A DNA stretch of 32,579 nucleotides from Bacteroidales bacterium (GTDB lineage: Bacteria > Bacteroidota > Bacteroidia > Bacteroidales > UBA3824), in assembly GCA_024413595.1 (NCBI GenBank), contig JAKSUC010000006.1:66339-98917 (forward strand), given 5' to 3'. The notes under the pieces were generated by a model that was not told the DNA's origin, made no database searches, and saw nothing but the letters and a program-made list of their open reading frames with translations. Below are positions 1-8,218 of the stretch, in pieces. Both the position numbers and the translations under genes were made by a program. Positions within the stretch are counted from its first letter, which is position 1, and every line of letters starts with the position of its first letter.

Positions 1-1773
1 AAAGGAGCAGAACAAGGTTCTATTACTGCAAATGTTAAAGGGGGTGTCCCTGATTTTAAATATCTGTGGAGTAATGGCAAAAAAACTAAAACTATTAAAA
101 ATCTTAAAGCTGGAAGTTATTCTGTTGTAGTTACTGATAGTAAAGGTACAAAAGTGGAACAATCTATAACAATAAATGAACCTGATGAGGAATTAAAATT
201 AAAACTAGAATATTCTAATATTAAGTGTTATAGCGATCATAATGCTTTTATTCATGCAAATGTAACTGGAGGTACAAAACCTTATTATATTGTTTGGAGT
301 AATGATGTTGAAGCAGAACAAATAAATAATTTAGGGTCAGGTATATACGGCTGTATTGTAAAAGATAGTTTAAGATGTTTTACTTGGGACTCTGTTCAAA
401 TTACTGCACCTTCTTCACCATTTAATTTTACTCCGAAAGTTACTCATTCAAAATGTAAAGGTGAAAATAATGGAGTTTTGCAATTTGATTATTGTGGTGG
501 TGATGCTCCTTATACATTTTTCTTAAACGACCAAAATGTCGAACAATTAGTTCCTAATTTGTCCGCGGGAATTTATACAATGAAAGCTATTGATGGAAAT
601 GGTTGTGAATTAACTCGACAACCTGAAATTAAAGAACCTGAACAAAAACTTGATGCTGAAGGCAAAATTACTCATGTAAATTGTTATGGAATGAACAATG
701 GTTCTATCGTTTTAAAAGTATCTGGTGGAACTCCTGGTTATAAATATCAATGGAATAATGAAGCTACAACAAAAGATTTAAATAATATTACTCAAGGTAT
801 TTATAATGTTATCATAACAGATTTGTATAAATGTAAAACCGAAAAAACTTTTGTTGTAAATGCACCTGAAGAGTCGTTGAAATTAAACTTTGATGTCAAA
901 CATGTTACATGTAAAGGAGGAAGTGATGGAAATATTATTACATCAGCAACAGGAGGAACTCCTCCTTATAATATAGTATGGAGTAATAAGAACAAAAATT
1001 ATAATTTAGAAAATATAAAAGCAGGAAATTATACTATTAATATAACTGATAATAATAATTGTCTAATTACCCAAACAATAACTATAAATGAACCAGAGCA
1101 AGGAATTGAAATTGAGGGCGAAGTAACTGATAGTCCTTGTAAAAATAATAATTTGGGTTCTGTTAGTGTTTCAATTAAAGGAGGAAATTCTCCATATAAT
1201 TATAAATGGAGTAATGGAGTAAAAGAACCTTCGTTATCAAATATTTATCCTGGAAACTATACATTAAATGTTACAGACAAAGATGGATGCTTTTCTACAA
1301 AAACATTTACTATATCTTCTCCAGAAAAAGAGTTAATTGCTAATATCGAAACTACTCCAACATTATGTTATGATAGTGAAGATGGTAAAGTTTCAATTTC
1401 TGTTTCAGGAGGCGTTCCTGGTTATGAAATAATGGTAGATAATCAAATTATAAATCCTGGTGCTGTTCAATTATTAAAAGCAGGAAAATACAAAGCTGTA
1501 ATTTCAGATAATGCAGGTTGTGTTTTACAAAAAGAATTTGAAATAAAATCAAACCCAAAACTTGAAATTAACGTAACAACAAAAACACCGTCAGAGAATA
1601 AACCTAATGGAACAGCTGAGTTGTTTATAATCGGAGGCACAGCTCCATACAAAATTCATTGGAATGATGGTTTTACAGAACTTAAACGAAAACAAATGGG
1701 TATAGGAGAATACTATATCAATGTTACAGATAAAAATGGTTGTACAACAGAACGTGAAATAATTTTTGAATAA
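1..1773 (+). CDS. SprB-repeat surface protein, 3' part (5' end outside window)
   Basis: The reading frame is open from base 1 and codes 590 residues before the stop, so the gene starts upstream; the GTG at 154 is internal. The visible part is almost entirely a tandem array of about eight units of roughly 76 residues. Each unit has a GGTPPY-like turn, a W-S/N-N strand, an 'aG.Y.v.vtD..gC' strand and a closing E-P-E linker, which is the pattern of SprB repeats found in large Bacteroidota surface adhesins. Most units carry paired cysteines, one near the start and one after the D-x-x-G/N turn. The protein stops directly after the last repeat, with no type IX secretion C-terminal sorting domain visible, unlike many SprB-type proteins. 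The rdgB-like gene begins 3 bases after the stop, so the two are probably co-transcribed. Role in adhesion or gliding is inferred from the family only. Confidence 0.85.
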   Translation, partial: KGAEQGSITANVKGGVPDFKYLWSNGKKTKTIKNLKAGSYSVVVTDSKGTKVEQSITINEPDEELKLKLEYSNIKCYSDHNAFIHANVTGGTKPYYIVWSNDVEAEQINNLGSGIYGCIVKDSLRCFTWDSVQITAPSSPFNFTPKVTHSKCKGENNGVLQFDYCGGDAPYTFFLNDQNVEQLVPNLSAGIYTMKAIDGNGCELTRQPEIKEPEQKLDAEGKITHVNCYGMNNGSIVLKVSGGTPGYKYQWNNEATTKDLNNITQGIYNVIITDLYKCKTEKTFVVNAPEESLKLNFDVKHVTCKGGSDGNIITSATGGTPPYNIVWSNKNKNYNLENIKAGNYTINITDNNNCLITQTITINEPEQGIEIEGEVTDSPCKNNNLGSVSVSIKGGNSPYNYKWSNGVKEPSLSNIYPGNYTLNVTDKDGCFSTKTFTISSPEKELIANIETTPTLCYDSEDGKVSISVSGGVPGYEIMVDNQIINPGAVQLLKAGKYKAVISDNAGCVLQKEFEIKSNPKLEINVTTKTPSENKPNGTAELFIIGGTAPYKIHWNDGFTELKRKQMGIGEYYINVTDKNGCTTEREIIFE

Positions 1774-1776
1774 AAT

Positions 1777-2349
1777 ATGAAACTATTATTTGCAACAAAT
1801 AATCTAGGAAAACTTTCCGAAGCAAAAAAAATATTACCTGGATTTGAAATTTTGAGTTTAAAAGATATTAATTGCAATTGCGAAATACCAGAAACTCACG
1901 AAACAATAACAGAAAATGCTATTGAAAAAGCAGAATTTTTATATAAAAAATTTCAAATAGATTGTTTTTCTGATGACACAGGTTTAGAAGTAGAAGCCTT
2001 AAATGGAGCACCAGGAGTATATTCGGCTAGATATGCTGGACCTCAGAGAGATAACAATGATAATATGAATTTGTTAATAAAAAATCTTGAAAATAAACAA
2101 AACCGAAATGCGCGATTTCATACAGAAATAGTATTGATTATTAAAGGAATTAAATATCAATTTGAAGGTATTTTAGAAGGAACAATTATATCTGAAAAGC
2201 GAGGTACAAATGGATTTGGTTATGATCCAATATTTATTCCCAAAGGATATAATCAAACTTTAGCAGAATTACCAACTGATGAAAAAAATAAAATAAGTCA
2301 TAGAGCAAAAGCATTACAAAAAATGGCAGATTACTTGATTTTAAAATAA
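1777..2349 (+). CDS. rdgB: RdgB/HAM1 non-canonical purine NTP pyrophosphatase
   Basis: A 190-residue protein of the Ham1/RdgB family, which hydrolyses XTP, dITP and ITP to the monophosphate plus pyrophosphate and so keeps deaminated purines out of nucleic acids in the cytoplasm. Family motifs are all present: N-terminal '[18 protein letters not shown]' with the substrate-binding T-N-N-x-x-K, the central '[16 protein letters not shown]' followed by YSARYAG, and the C-terminal '[12 protein letters not shown]' followed by SHRAKAL. Length is normal for the family. It starts 3 bases after the stop of the SprB-repeat gene, so it probably depends on that transcript; this pairing has no obvious functional logic. 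A Bacteroidota-type promoter for the next gene begins at its 3' end. Confidence 0.95.
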   Translation: MKLLFATNNLGKLSEAKKILPGFEILSLKDINCNCEIPETHETITENAIEKAEFLYKKFQIDCFSDDTGLEVEALNGAPGVYSARYAGPQRDNNDNMNLLIKNLENKQNRNARFHTEIVLIIKGIKYQFEGILEGTIISEKRGTNGFGYDPIFIPKGYNQTLAELPTDEKNKISHRAKALQKMADYLILK

Positions 2350-2365
2350 AATTTTCGTAGATTTG
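2335..2365 (+). promoter_or_regulatory. Bacteroidota-type promoter for the receiver/HATPase gene
   Basis: TAGATTTG at 2358-2365 matches the -7 consensus TAnnTTTG exactly. A TTG at 2335-2337 lies 20 bases upstream, as expected for the -33 element. The gene start is 24 bases downstream. The -33 element overlaps the end of rdgB. Confidence 0.6.
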
Positions 2366-2389
2366 TAAAATCTAAAAAGACTATTAATT

Positions 2390-3502
2390 ATGAGTGACAC
2401 GAAAAGTTTTAAAATTTTAATTGTAGATGACAATCCTGCAAATTTGATGATTCTTGATGATATGTTATTTAATCAAGGATATAGCGTTTTTATAGCAAAA
2501 AATGGTAAACAAGCTATAACAATGGCAAAAGAAAAAATGCCAGATATGATTTTGTTAGATGTGTCTATGCCGGGTATGGATGGTTTTGAAGTTTGTCAAG
2601 AATTAAAAAGTATTCCAGAAACAAGTGAAATTTTAATAATATTTGTAACAGCAATTAATGATTCCAACCAAATAAAGAGAGGTTTAGCAATGGGTGCTGT
2701 TGATTATATTTTAAAACCTTTAGACGAAGAAATTGTAACATCAAAAATTAGAAATCATCTAGAACAAAAAGTTCAAAAAGATATTTATCAAGAAGGTCAA
2801 ATTAATGCCAAAAAACAAATGGTTAGTCAAACAAAACTTTTTGGCTCTGTTACTTCCGACTTAGTAAATATTTTAAAACAAAACGAAGATTCTTTAGAAA
2901 AACTTTTGTTGATTGATGAATTATCAGAAACAGTTAAAAATCAAATTGATCAAATTAGAATTCAAAATCGTCAAGTTTACGAACAATTAGAAAAACTTGG
3001 GCTACGTTCAAAAATTATTAACAATGAAATAGTTGCTTCAAATAAAAAATTTGACATTGACGTAGTAATTAATCATTGTGTAAAATTTTACTCTAGACTT
3101 GCAAAGAAAAATGGTTTAACATTATTATATGAAAATCCAGGCGAAAAAATCGTTTATGGAGATTCTTCTCTTATAACAGTTGTTATTAAAAACCTAATAA
3201 CCAATGCTATTAAATTTACTGCAAATGGAGGAGATATTATAATAAATGCTTCAAAATGGGATAACGATCCAAATTATACAATTATAACAGTTTATGATAC
3301 AGGCGTTGGAATTCCACCTGATAAATCAGCAAAATTATTTGATGAACAAAATATTTTAAGTGATGATACAGGAAAATTGGGATTAGGTTTAGGTATTGCA
3401 TCTCATTTTATAAAATTATGCAATGGAAAAATTTGGGTAGAGTCTATGCAAGGTATAGGTAGTGATTTTAAATTTATTTTACCTAATTCTTTGAAAATTT
3501 AA
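2390..3502 (+). CDS. Receiver domain / histidine-kinase-like protein lacking the H-box histidine
   Basis: 370 residues. Residues 7-125 are a complete response-regulator receiver: acidic pair D13/D14, phospho-acceptor D57 in 'LLDVSMPGMDGFE', T87 and K109 in the switch positions. A helical linker (about 130-210) sits where the HisKA dimerisation domain should be. The segment that aligns with the usual 'F-x-x-x-x-x-H-D-L' box reads LFGSVTSDLVNIL, putting S156 where the phosphorylated histidine belongs, and there is no histidine between about 124 and 227. The HATPase domain (about 240-368) looks intact, with N-box VVIKNLITNAIKFT, G1 box DTGVGIP and G2 box GLGLGIASHF. There is no transmembrane segment, so it is cytoplasmic. 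It may bind ATP without autophosphorylating on a canonical histidine, or act as a regulated scaffold. It has its own promoter and terminator. No partner kinase or output regulator is adjacent. Confidence 0.88.
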   Translation: MSDTKSFKILIVDDNPANLMILDDMLFNQGYSVFIAKNGKQAITMAKEKMPDMILLDVSMPGMDGFEVCQELKSIPETSEILIIFVTAINDSNQIKRGLAMGAVDYILKPLDEEIVTSKIRNHLEQKVQKDIYQEGQINAKKQMVSQTKLFGSVTSDLVNILKQNEDSLEKLLLIDELSETVKNQIDQIRIQNRQVYEQLEKLGLRSKIINNEIVASNKKFDIDVVINHCVKFYSRLAKKNGLTLLYENPGEKIVYGDSSLITVVIKNLITNAIKFTANGGDIIINASKWDNDPNYTIITVYDTGVGIPPDKSAKLFDEQNILSDDTGKLGLGLGIASHFIKLCNGKIWVESMQGIGSDFKFILPNSLKI

Positions 3503-3524
3503 TATTTGTTTTGTCATTATAATA

Positions 3525-3586
3525 AAAACTTTTATAGATTTTATGTATTTTTTATTATTTACTTAAAATCTTTAAAAGTTTTTTTT
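3525..3586 (+). terminator. Long-stem intrinsic terminator
   Basis: The 19-base arm at 3525-3543 pairs with 3564-3582 with a single mismatch, leaving a 20-base loop. The right arm runs into a T tract ending at 3586. The stem is AT-rich, but its length and position just after the receiver/HATPase gene support termination. Confidence 0.6.
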
Positions 3587-3733
3587 GTTTTCATTTTTTT
3601 TCACTTCAAAAATATTAATCGTTATTTTGTAAATCAATATCAGTTAAACTAATACGAGCAAAATTTTAATTATTAAAAAAAACAAACAAAAAAAAACCAA
3701 AAATAATTGGGTAACATATCGGAAAAATCTTAT

Positions 3734-3741
3734 TATCTTTG
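3734..3741 (+). promoter_or_regulatory. Bacteroidota-type -7 promoter box for the GT5/DUF4270/glmS cluster
   Basis: TATCTTTG matches TAnnTTTG exactly and lies 34 bases before the GT5-like start. A TTGG at 3707-3710 could be the -33 element, but the spacing (24 bases) is longer than usual. The 273-base gap 3503-3775 otherwise holds only the upstream terminator and A/T-rich sequence. Confidence 0.55.
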
Positions 3742-3775
3742 CATTAAAATATAAAAGATAGAAATCTGAATTTTT

Positions 3776-4609
3776 ATGGAAAAGCAAAAGGTGCTATTCG
3801 TTTCTCAAGAAATAACTCCATATTTGCCAGAAACGGAAATGTCATTAATAGGGAGAAATCTTCCTCAAGGAATTCAAGAAAAGAAAAGAGAAATCAGAGC
3901 ATTTATGCCTCGTTATGGTTGTATCAATGAACGAAGAAATCAACTTCATGAAGTTATTAGGTTGTCTGGTATGAACTTAATAATAGATGATACAGATCAT
4001 TCTTTGGTTATTAAGGTAGCTTCTATTCAATCTGCCCGAATGCAAGTTTATTTTATTGACAATGAAGATTTTTTTCAGCGTAAAGGTATAGTTTGTGACA
4101 AAGATGGTAAATATTATGCTGATAATGACGAAAGAGCAATATTTTTTGCTCGTGGCGTATTAGAAACCGTTAAAAAACTACGTTGGAAACCCGAACTTGT
4201 TCATTGTCATGGTTGGATTTCTTCTTTAGTTCCTTTATATCTTAAAAATGCTTTTAAAGAAGATCCTTTATTTAGTAAAAGTAAAGTTGTTTATTCTATT
4301 TATAATGATGAATTTCCTGATTCTTTCCCAGCAAATTTTGCAAAAAAATTAAAAGTTGATGGAGTTATGGAAGAAGATCTTGAAGTTGTAAAAAATCCTA
4401 CTTTTGTTAATTTATCAAAATTAGCTATTAATATGTCTGATGCTGTTATTCAAGGTCATAGCACCATTAATCCTGAGGTTGAAGAATATGCTCGTAATTG
4501 TGGTAAACCTTATTTAGAGTATCAAACTCAAGATAAATATATTGATGCTTATTCTGATTTTTATGATGTTATTATGAGTCAAGATGCAGACTCTTCTGAT
4601 AAAAATTAA
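3776..4609 (+). CDS. GT5 glycogen/starch-synthase-like N-terminal domain protein
   Basis: 277 residues similar to the N-terminal Rossmann half of family GT5 glycogen/starch synthases; full enzymes are about 470 or more residues, so the C-terminal nucleotide-sugar half is missing. The opening 'KVLFVSQEITPYLPETEMS' aligns with the synthase start, but the K-x-G-G motif that binds ADP-glucose is replaced by YLPETEMS. The internal 'LVHCHGWISSLVPLYLK' matches the conserved H-x-H-x-W segment. The gene ends cleanly with no continuation in another frame, so this is not a fresh truncation. Annotation pipelines usually call this Bacteroidota family 'glycogen synthase', which the missing motif makes doubtful. 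As I recall, the pairing with a DUF4270 gene is common in Bacteroidota. A DUF4270 lipoprotein gene and glmS follow at 14 and 30 bases, suggesting one transcript and a possible envelope or sugar-nucleotide role. Confidence 0.8.
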   Translation: MEKQKVLFVSQEITPYLPETEMSLIGRNLPQGIQEKKREIRAFMPRYGCINERRNQLHEVIRLSGMNLIIDDTDHSLVIKVASIQSARMQVYFIDNEDFFQRKGIVCDKDGKYYADNDERAIFFARGVLETVKKLRWKPELVHCHGWISSLVPLYLKNAFKEDPLFSKSKVVYSIYNDEFPDSFPANFAKKLKVDGVMEEDLEVVKNPTFVNLSKLAINMSDAVIQGHSTINPEVEEYARNCGKPYLEYQTQDKYIDAYSDFYDVIMSQDADSSDKN

Positions 4610-4623
4610 CTAACTAATTATAA

Positions 4624-5916
4624 ATGAATAAATTTTTTTATAATTTTTCTGCTTTATTTTTAGCATGTTTTGCTTTAAGTTGTAGTAATGACGAAAATAT
4701 GGGTTTAGATATTATGCCTGATGGTGATATTCCAAATATTTTAATTACTGATACAATTGATATTAAAGCATATACTGTGCCTGAGTCGCATATTAATACT
4801 TCTAATCAATCTTATTTAATGGTTGGTAATACTATTGATCCTATTTTTGGAAAATCTTCTGCTACTTTTTGTGCTAAATTTTCTAATAATGCTTATAAAA
4901 CTATAACAGAAGGTGCAATTTGTGATTCTGTAATTTTAAGTTTGGGGTTAGATACTACTGATAATTATTTTTATGGTGATAAAGAAGTTAAATCATCTAT
5001 TGAAGTATATAAATTAACTAAAGAGCTAAATTATGATGATGAAACTTTTTATAGTGATCATGATATTAGTAACGAAATTGAAAAATCACCGATTTCTTCT
5101 ATAACTTTTATTCCTAGTGAATTAGATACTTTAATTAATTTTGTACTTCCAGTAGAGTATGGACAAGATGCTTTAAATCACGTTGCTACAAAAACATTTG
5201 ACGATAATGTTTATGGTTTATATTTTGCACCATCTTCTAGCAATGAAAGTAATTGTATTTTAAAAACTTCTCATAATAATATTTATACAAAATATACAGT
5301 ATATTATCATTACGATAAAGATACAGCTGAGTCATATATTGATTTTTCTATTTCTGATAGTGATACTAGAATTAATATGTTTAATCATGATTATTCTAAT
5401 ACTAATATTGATATAAATAATCAGAGTGACACATTATTGTATTTACAAAGTATGTGTGGTACAAAATTAAAACTTGATGTATCTGATATTAAAAAGTTTT
5501 TGAAATATTCACCAAAATATGTTGTTATTAATAGAGCACAATTATATTTGCCTTTGGCTGACAATTCTATTAGTTTAGCTGATACTTATTCTCCTATTAA
5601 TGATATTGTTTGCTTAGGAGAAAAAAATAATGGTGAAACATATACTTTTAATGAATATATTGTTACTACTTCTTCTGGTAGTAGTACAATTACTACTTAT
5701 TTATTAGATACAACAAATAATCAATATTCCGTTAATTTAACAGGTCGTGTTGATGATATTTTAAAATTGTATAATAAAGGATTAGAGCCTGAATATGATA
5801 TTTTTATTTACTCATATGGTAGAGCTTTTGATTTTGATAGAAGTGTTATAAATTCTCCAACAAAATCGGTTAATCCTATGAGATTAATTGTAGAATATAC
5901 AGTTTTTGATAAGTAA
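4624..5916 (+). CDS. DUF4270 family lipoprotein
   Basis: 430 residues. The N-terminus is a lipoprotein signal peptide: a hydrophobic stretch (residues 4-18) ending in a lipobox 'FALSC', so C20 becomes the lipidated residue. The next residues, SNDEN, are acidic and resemble Bacteroidota lipoprotein export signals, so surface exposure is possible. The rest has the strand-rich layout of DUF4270, including the early 'GNTIDPIFGKSSATFCAKF' segment, a central 'INRAQLYLPL' and a C-terminal 'RLIVEYTVF'. Function of the family is unknown to me. It sits between the GT5-like gene and glmS, 14 bases after the former and 30 before the latter, on the same strand. That position fits an envelope role but does not prove one. 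Confidence 0.85.
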   Translation: MNKFFYNFSALFLACFALSCSNDENMGLDIMPDGDIPNILITDTIDIKAYTVPESHINTSNQSYLMVGNTIDPIFGKSSATFCAKFSNNAYKTITEGAICDSVILSLGLDTTDNYFYGDKEVKSSIEVYKLTKELNYDDETFYSDHDISNEIEKSPISSITFIPSELDTLINFVLPVEYGQDALNHVATKTFDDNVYGLYFAPSSSNESNCILKTSHNNIYTKYTVYYHYDKDTAESYIDFSISDSDTRINMFNHDYSNTNIDINNQSDTLLYLQSMCGTKLKLDVSDIKKFLKYSPKYVVINRAQLYLPLADNSISLADTYSPINDIVCLGEKNNGETYTFNEYIVTTSSGSSTITTYLLDTTNNQYSVNLTGRVDDILKLYNKGLEPEYDIFIYSYGRAFDFDRSVINSPTKSVNPMRLIVEYTVFDK

Positions 5917-5946
5917 AATTTTTAAAGAAGATTATTCGGTTATATT

Positions 5947-7785
5947 ATGTGTGGAATAGTTGGTTATATAGGACAGCAAGATGCTTACCCTATTGTTATA
6001 AAAGGACTTAAACGCCTTGAATATCGTGGTTATGATTCTGCTGGTGTTGCTATTAATAGTGGTAACAATGTTAATGTTTATAAACGTAAAGGAAAAGTTT
6101 CAGATTTAGAGCAATTTACTTTAAATAAAGATATATCTGGTTGTATAGGTATGGGGCATACTCGTTGGGCAACCCATGGGATACCTAATGATGTAAATGC
6201 GCATCCTCATATTTCAATGAATGGTAAATTCGTAATTATTCATAATGGAATTATCGAAAATTATGCTTATTTAAAGAAAAAAATGATAGCTCGTCATTAT
6301 GAATTTAAATCAGAAACCGATACAGAAGTTCTTGCAAACTTGATAGAATATATTTATATGTTCGGAAATGTTTCTGCAGAAGTTGCTGTACGTTTGGCGT
6401 TGACTAAAGTTATTGGTGCATATGGTTTAGTTGTTATGTGTATCGATGAACCAGATAAATTAATTGCTGCTCGAAATAGTAGTCCTCTTGTTATTGGTTT
6501 AGGTCAAAAAGAATATTTTATAGCTTCTGACGCAACTCCTTTTGTTGAATATACAGATCAAGTAGTTTATCTAGATAATCAAAATGTTGCTATTATCAGT
6601 AGAGATGGTATTCAAATAAAAACTATCAAAAATGATATAGTTAATCCTGATATTAAAAAAATTGATATAGATATTAATGAAATTGAGAAAGGTGGTTTTA
6701 ATGATTATATGCTTAAAGAAATCTATGAACAACCTAAATCAATTACAGATACAATGAGAGGTCGTGTTTTTCAAAATGATAATTATATTTCTCTTGGCGG
6801 TTTGTTAGATGTAATGCCAAGATTAATGAATGCACGCAGAGTTATCATTGTTGGATGTGGAACATCTTGGCATGCTGGTCTTGTTGGAGAATATCTTTTT
6901 GAAGAGTATGCGCGTGTACCTGTTGAAGTTGAATATGCTTCTGAATTTAGATATCGTAATCCTATTATTAATTCTGAAGATGTTGTTATAGCTATTAGTC
7001 AAAGTGGTGAAACTGCAGATACTTTAGCTGCTATTCAACTTGCTAAAAAATGTGGAGCGTGTGTTATTGGAATTTGTAATGTTGTAGGTTCTACTCTAAG
7101 TCGTGAAACTGATGCAGGTGTTTATACACATGCTGGACCTGAAATTGGTGTAGCTAGTACAAAAGCTTTTACTACACAGGTTACAGTTTTAGCAATGATG
7201 GCTTTAATGATTGGTAAAAACAAATTCAACATTAAGCAAGAACAATATCATGAATTATTAAGTGAATTAATTTCTATTCCTACTAAAATTGAACATACAT
7301 TACAGTCTGCTTCTAAAATAGAAGAGGTTGCTAGATTATATAAAGATAGTTCAAATTTCTTGTATCTTGGACGTGGCTGTTATTATCCTGTTGCACTTGA
7401 AGGAGCTCTTAAATTAAAAGAGATTTCATACATTCACGCAGAAGGTTATCCTGCTGCCGAAATGAAACACGGTCCTATTGCTCTTATCGATGATAAAATG
7501 CCTGTTGTTGTTATTGCAACTAAAGATAAGGGTTATGAAAAAATTGTTAATAATATTCAAGAAGTAAAAGCTCGTAAAGGTATTGTTATAGCCGTTGTAA
7601 GCGAAGGTGATCAAACAATTGCATCAATGGCTGATCATGTGTTAGAAGTGCCCGTATTTAACACCGCAATTGGGGCTATTTTAACTATTATTCCGCTTCA
7701 GTTGTTGAGTTATTACATTGCAATTTTCCGCGGTTGCAACGTTGATCAACCAAGAAATCTTGCTAAATCGGTTACAGTTGAATAA
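5947..7785 (+). CDS. glmS: Glutamine-fructose-6-phosphate aminotransferase (isomerising)
   Basis: 612 residues, the full family length. The enzyme makes glucosamine-6-phosphate from fructose-6-phosphate and glutamine, the first committed step to UDP-GlcNAc for peptidoglycan and LPS. Cys2 (MCGIVGYIG) is the glutaminase nucleophile; 'GHTRWATHG' and 'HNGIIENY' complete the N-terminal amidotransferase domain (about 1-225). Two SIS sugar-isomerase domains follow, with 'VGCGTSWHAG', 'ISQSGETADT', 'GVASTKAFTTQ' and later 'HAEGYPAAEMKHGPIALI'. The end 'DQPRNLAKSVTVE' is the canonical C-terminus that carries the catalytic lysine. There is no ribozyme-like leader in the 30-base gap before it. A strong terminator follows at 7795. 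Confidence 0.98.
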   Translation: MCGIVGYIGQQDAYPIVIKGLKRLEYRGYDSAGVAINSGNNVNVYKRKGKVSDLEQFTLNKDISGCIGMGHTRWATHGIPNDVNAHPHISMNGKFVIIHNGIIENYAYLKKKMIARHYEFKSETDTEVLANLIEYIYMFGNVSAEVAVRLALTKVIGAYGLVVMCIDEPDKLIAARNSSPLVIGLGQKEYFIASDATPFVEYTDQVVYLDNQNVAIISRDGIQIKTIKNDIVNPDIKKIDIDINEIEKGGFNDYMLKEIYEQPKSITDTMRGRVFQNDNYISLGGLLDVMPRLMNARRVIIVGCGTSWHAGLVGEYLFEEYARVPVEVEYASEFRYRNPIINSEDVVIAISQSGETADTLAAIQLAKKCGACVIGICNVVGSTLSRETDAGVYTHAGPEIGVASTKAFTTQVTVLAMMALMIGKNKFNIKQEQYHELLSELISIPTKIEHTLQSASKIEEVARLYKDSSNFLYLGRGCYYPVALEGALKLKEISYIHAEGYPAAEMKHGPIALIDDKMPVVVIATKDKGYEKIVNNIQEVKARKGIVIAVVSEGDQTIASMADHVLEVPVFNTAIGAILTIIPLQLLSYYIAIFRGCNVDQPRNLAKSVTVE

Positions 7786-7794
7786 TTTTATATA

Positions 7795-7819
7795 GGCGGT
7801 TTATTACCGCCTTTTTTTT
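7795..7819 (+). terminator. Intrinsic terminator after glmS
   Basis: GGCGGT at 7795-7800 pairs with ACCGCC at 7806-7811 around a 5-base loop and is followed by eight T residues. This is a textbook Rho-independent terminator for the glmS transcript. Confidence 0.9.
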
Positions 7820-7838
7820 AACCAATAAATCAAATTTT

Positions 7839-8114
7839 ATGAAAACCTCAATTATTTTTATTCTAATTTATTTATTATTAATTGGTTTTATCGGTATTAT
7901 TTTACTTTGTGTTGATAAAAATAAAGCCAATAATAATAAATGGCGTATTCCAGAAAAAGTATTACATATTTTTGAATTTCTTGGTGGTGTTTTCTTAATG
8001 CTTCCTACAATGTATGTAATTCGTCATAAAAATCGTAAAGCTTCTTTTTATATTATAACTTATATAGCTTTAGTTTTATGGCTTGTATTAGGATATTTTT
8101 TATTTTTGGGGTAA
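7839..8114 (+). CDS. DUF1294 small membrane protein
   Basis: 91 residues with three predicted membrane segments (about 4-24, 47-61 and 70-90). Between them is the DUF1294 signature: D-K-x-x-A followed by 'WRIPEKVLHIFEFLGGVF' and then 'RHKNRKASF'. The family has no established function that I know of. The gene stands alone between the glmS terminator and a shared convergent terminator at 8165-8197, so it is probably monocistronic. The 19 bases between the glmS terminator and the start leave little room for a promoter, so expression may come from read-through or from inside the glmS end. Confidence 0.85.
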   Translation: MKTSIIFILIYLLLIGFIGIILLCVDKNKANNNKWRIPEKVLHIFEFLGGVFLMLPTMYVIRHKNRKASFYIITYIALVLWLVLGYFLFLG

Positions 8115-8164
8115 TTAAATCTTAATAATACTCATTTAGGATTCATGTAAAATTTTAGACAATA

Positions 8165-8197
8165 AAAAAAGCAAAGATAATATATCTTCGCTTTTTT
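8165..8197. terminator. Bidirectional terminator between convergent genes
   Basis: Arms 8171-8179 and 8183-8191 pair with one mismatch around a 3-base loop. A runs on the left and T runs on the right give a U tract in both directions. It lies between the ends of the DUF1294 gene (+) and deoC (-), so it can stop both. Confidence 0.75.
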
Positions 8198-8218
8198 CTT
8201 TTTTTGTAGTAATTATGG

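Noticed and set aside
154..1773. GTG at 154 as the start of the SprB-repeat gene
   Set aside because: The same frame is open from base 1 and codes a complete earlier repeat unit, so the gene runs in from outside the window.
5917..5946. Possible glmS ribozyme before glmS
   Set aside because: The gap is only 30 bases with no ribozyme core; that element is typical of Firmicutes.
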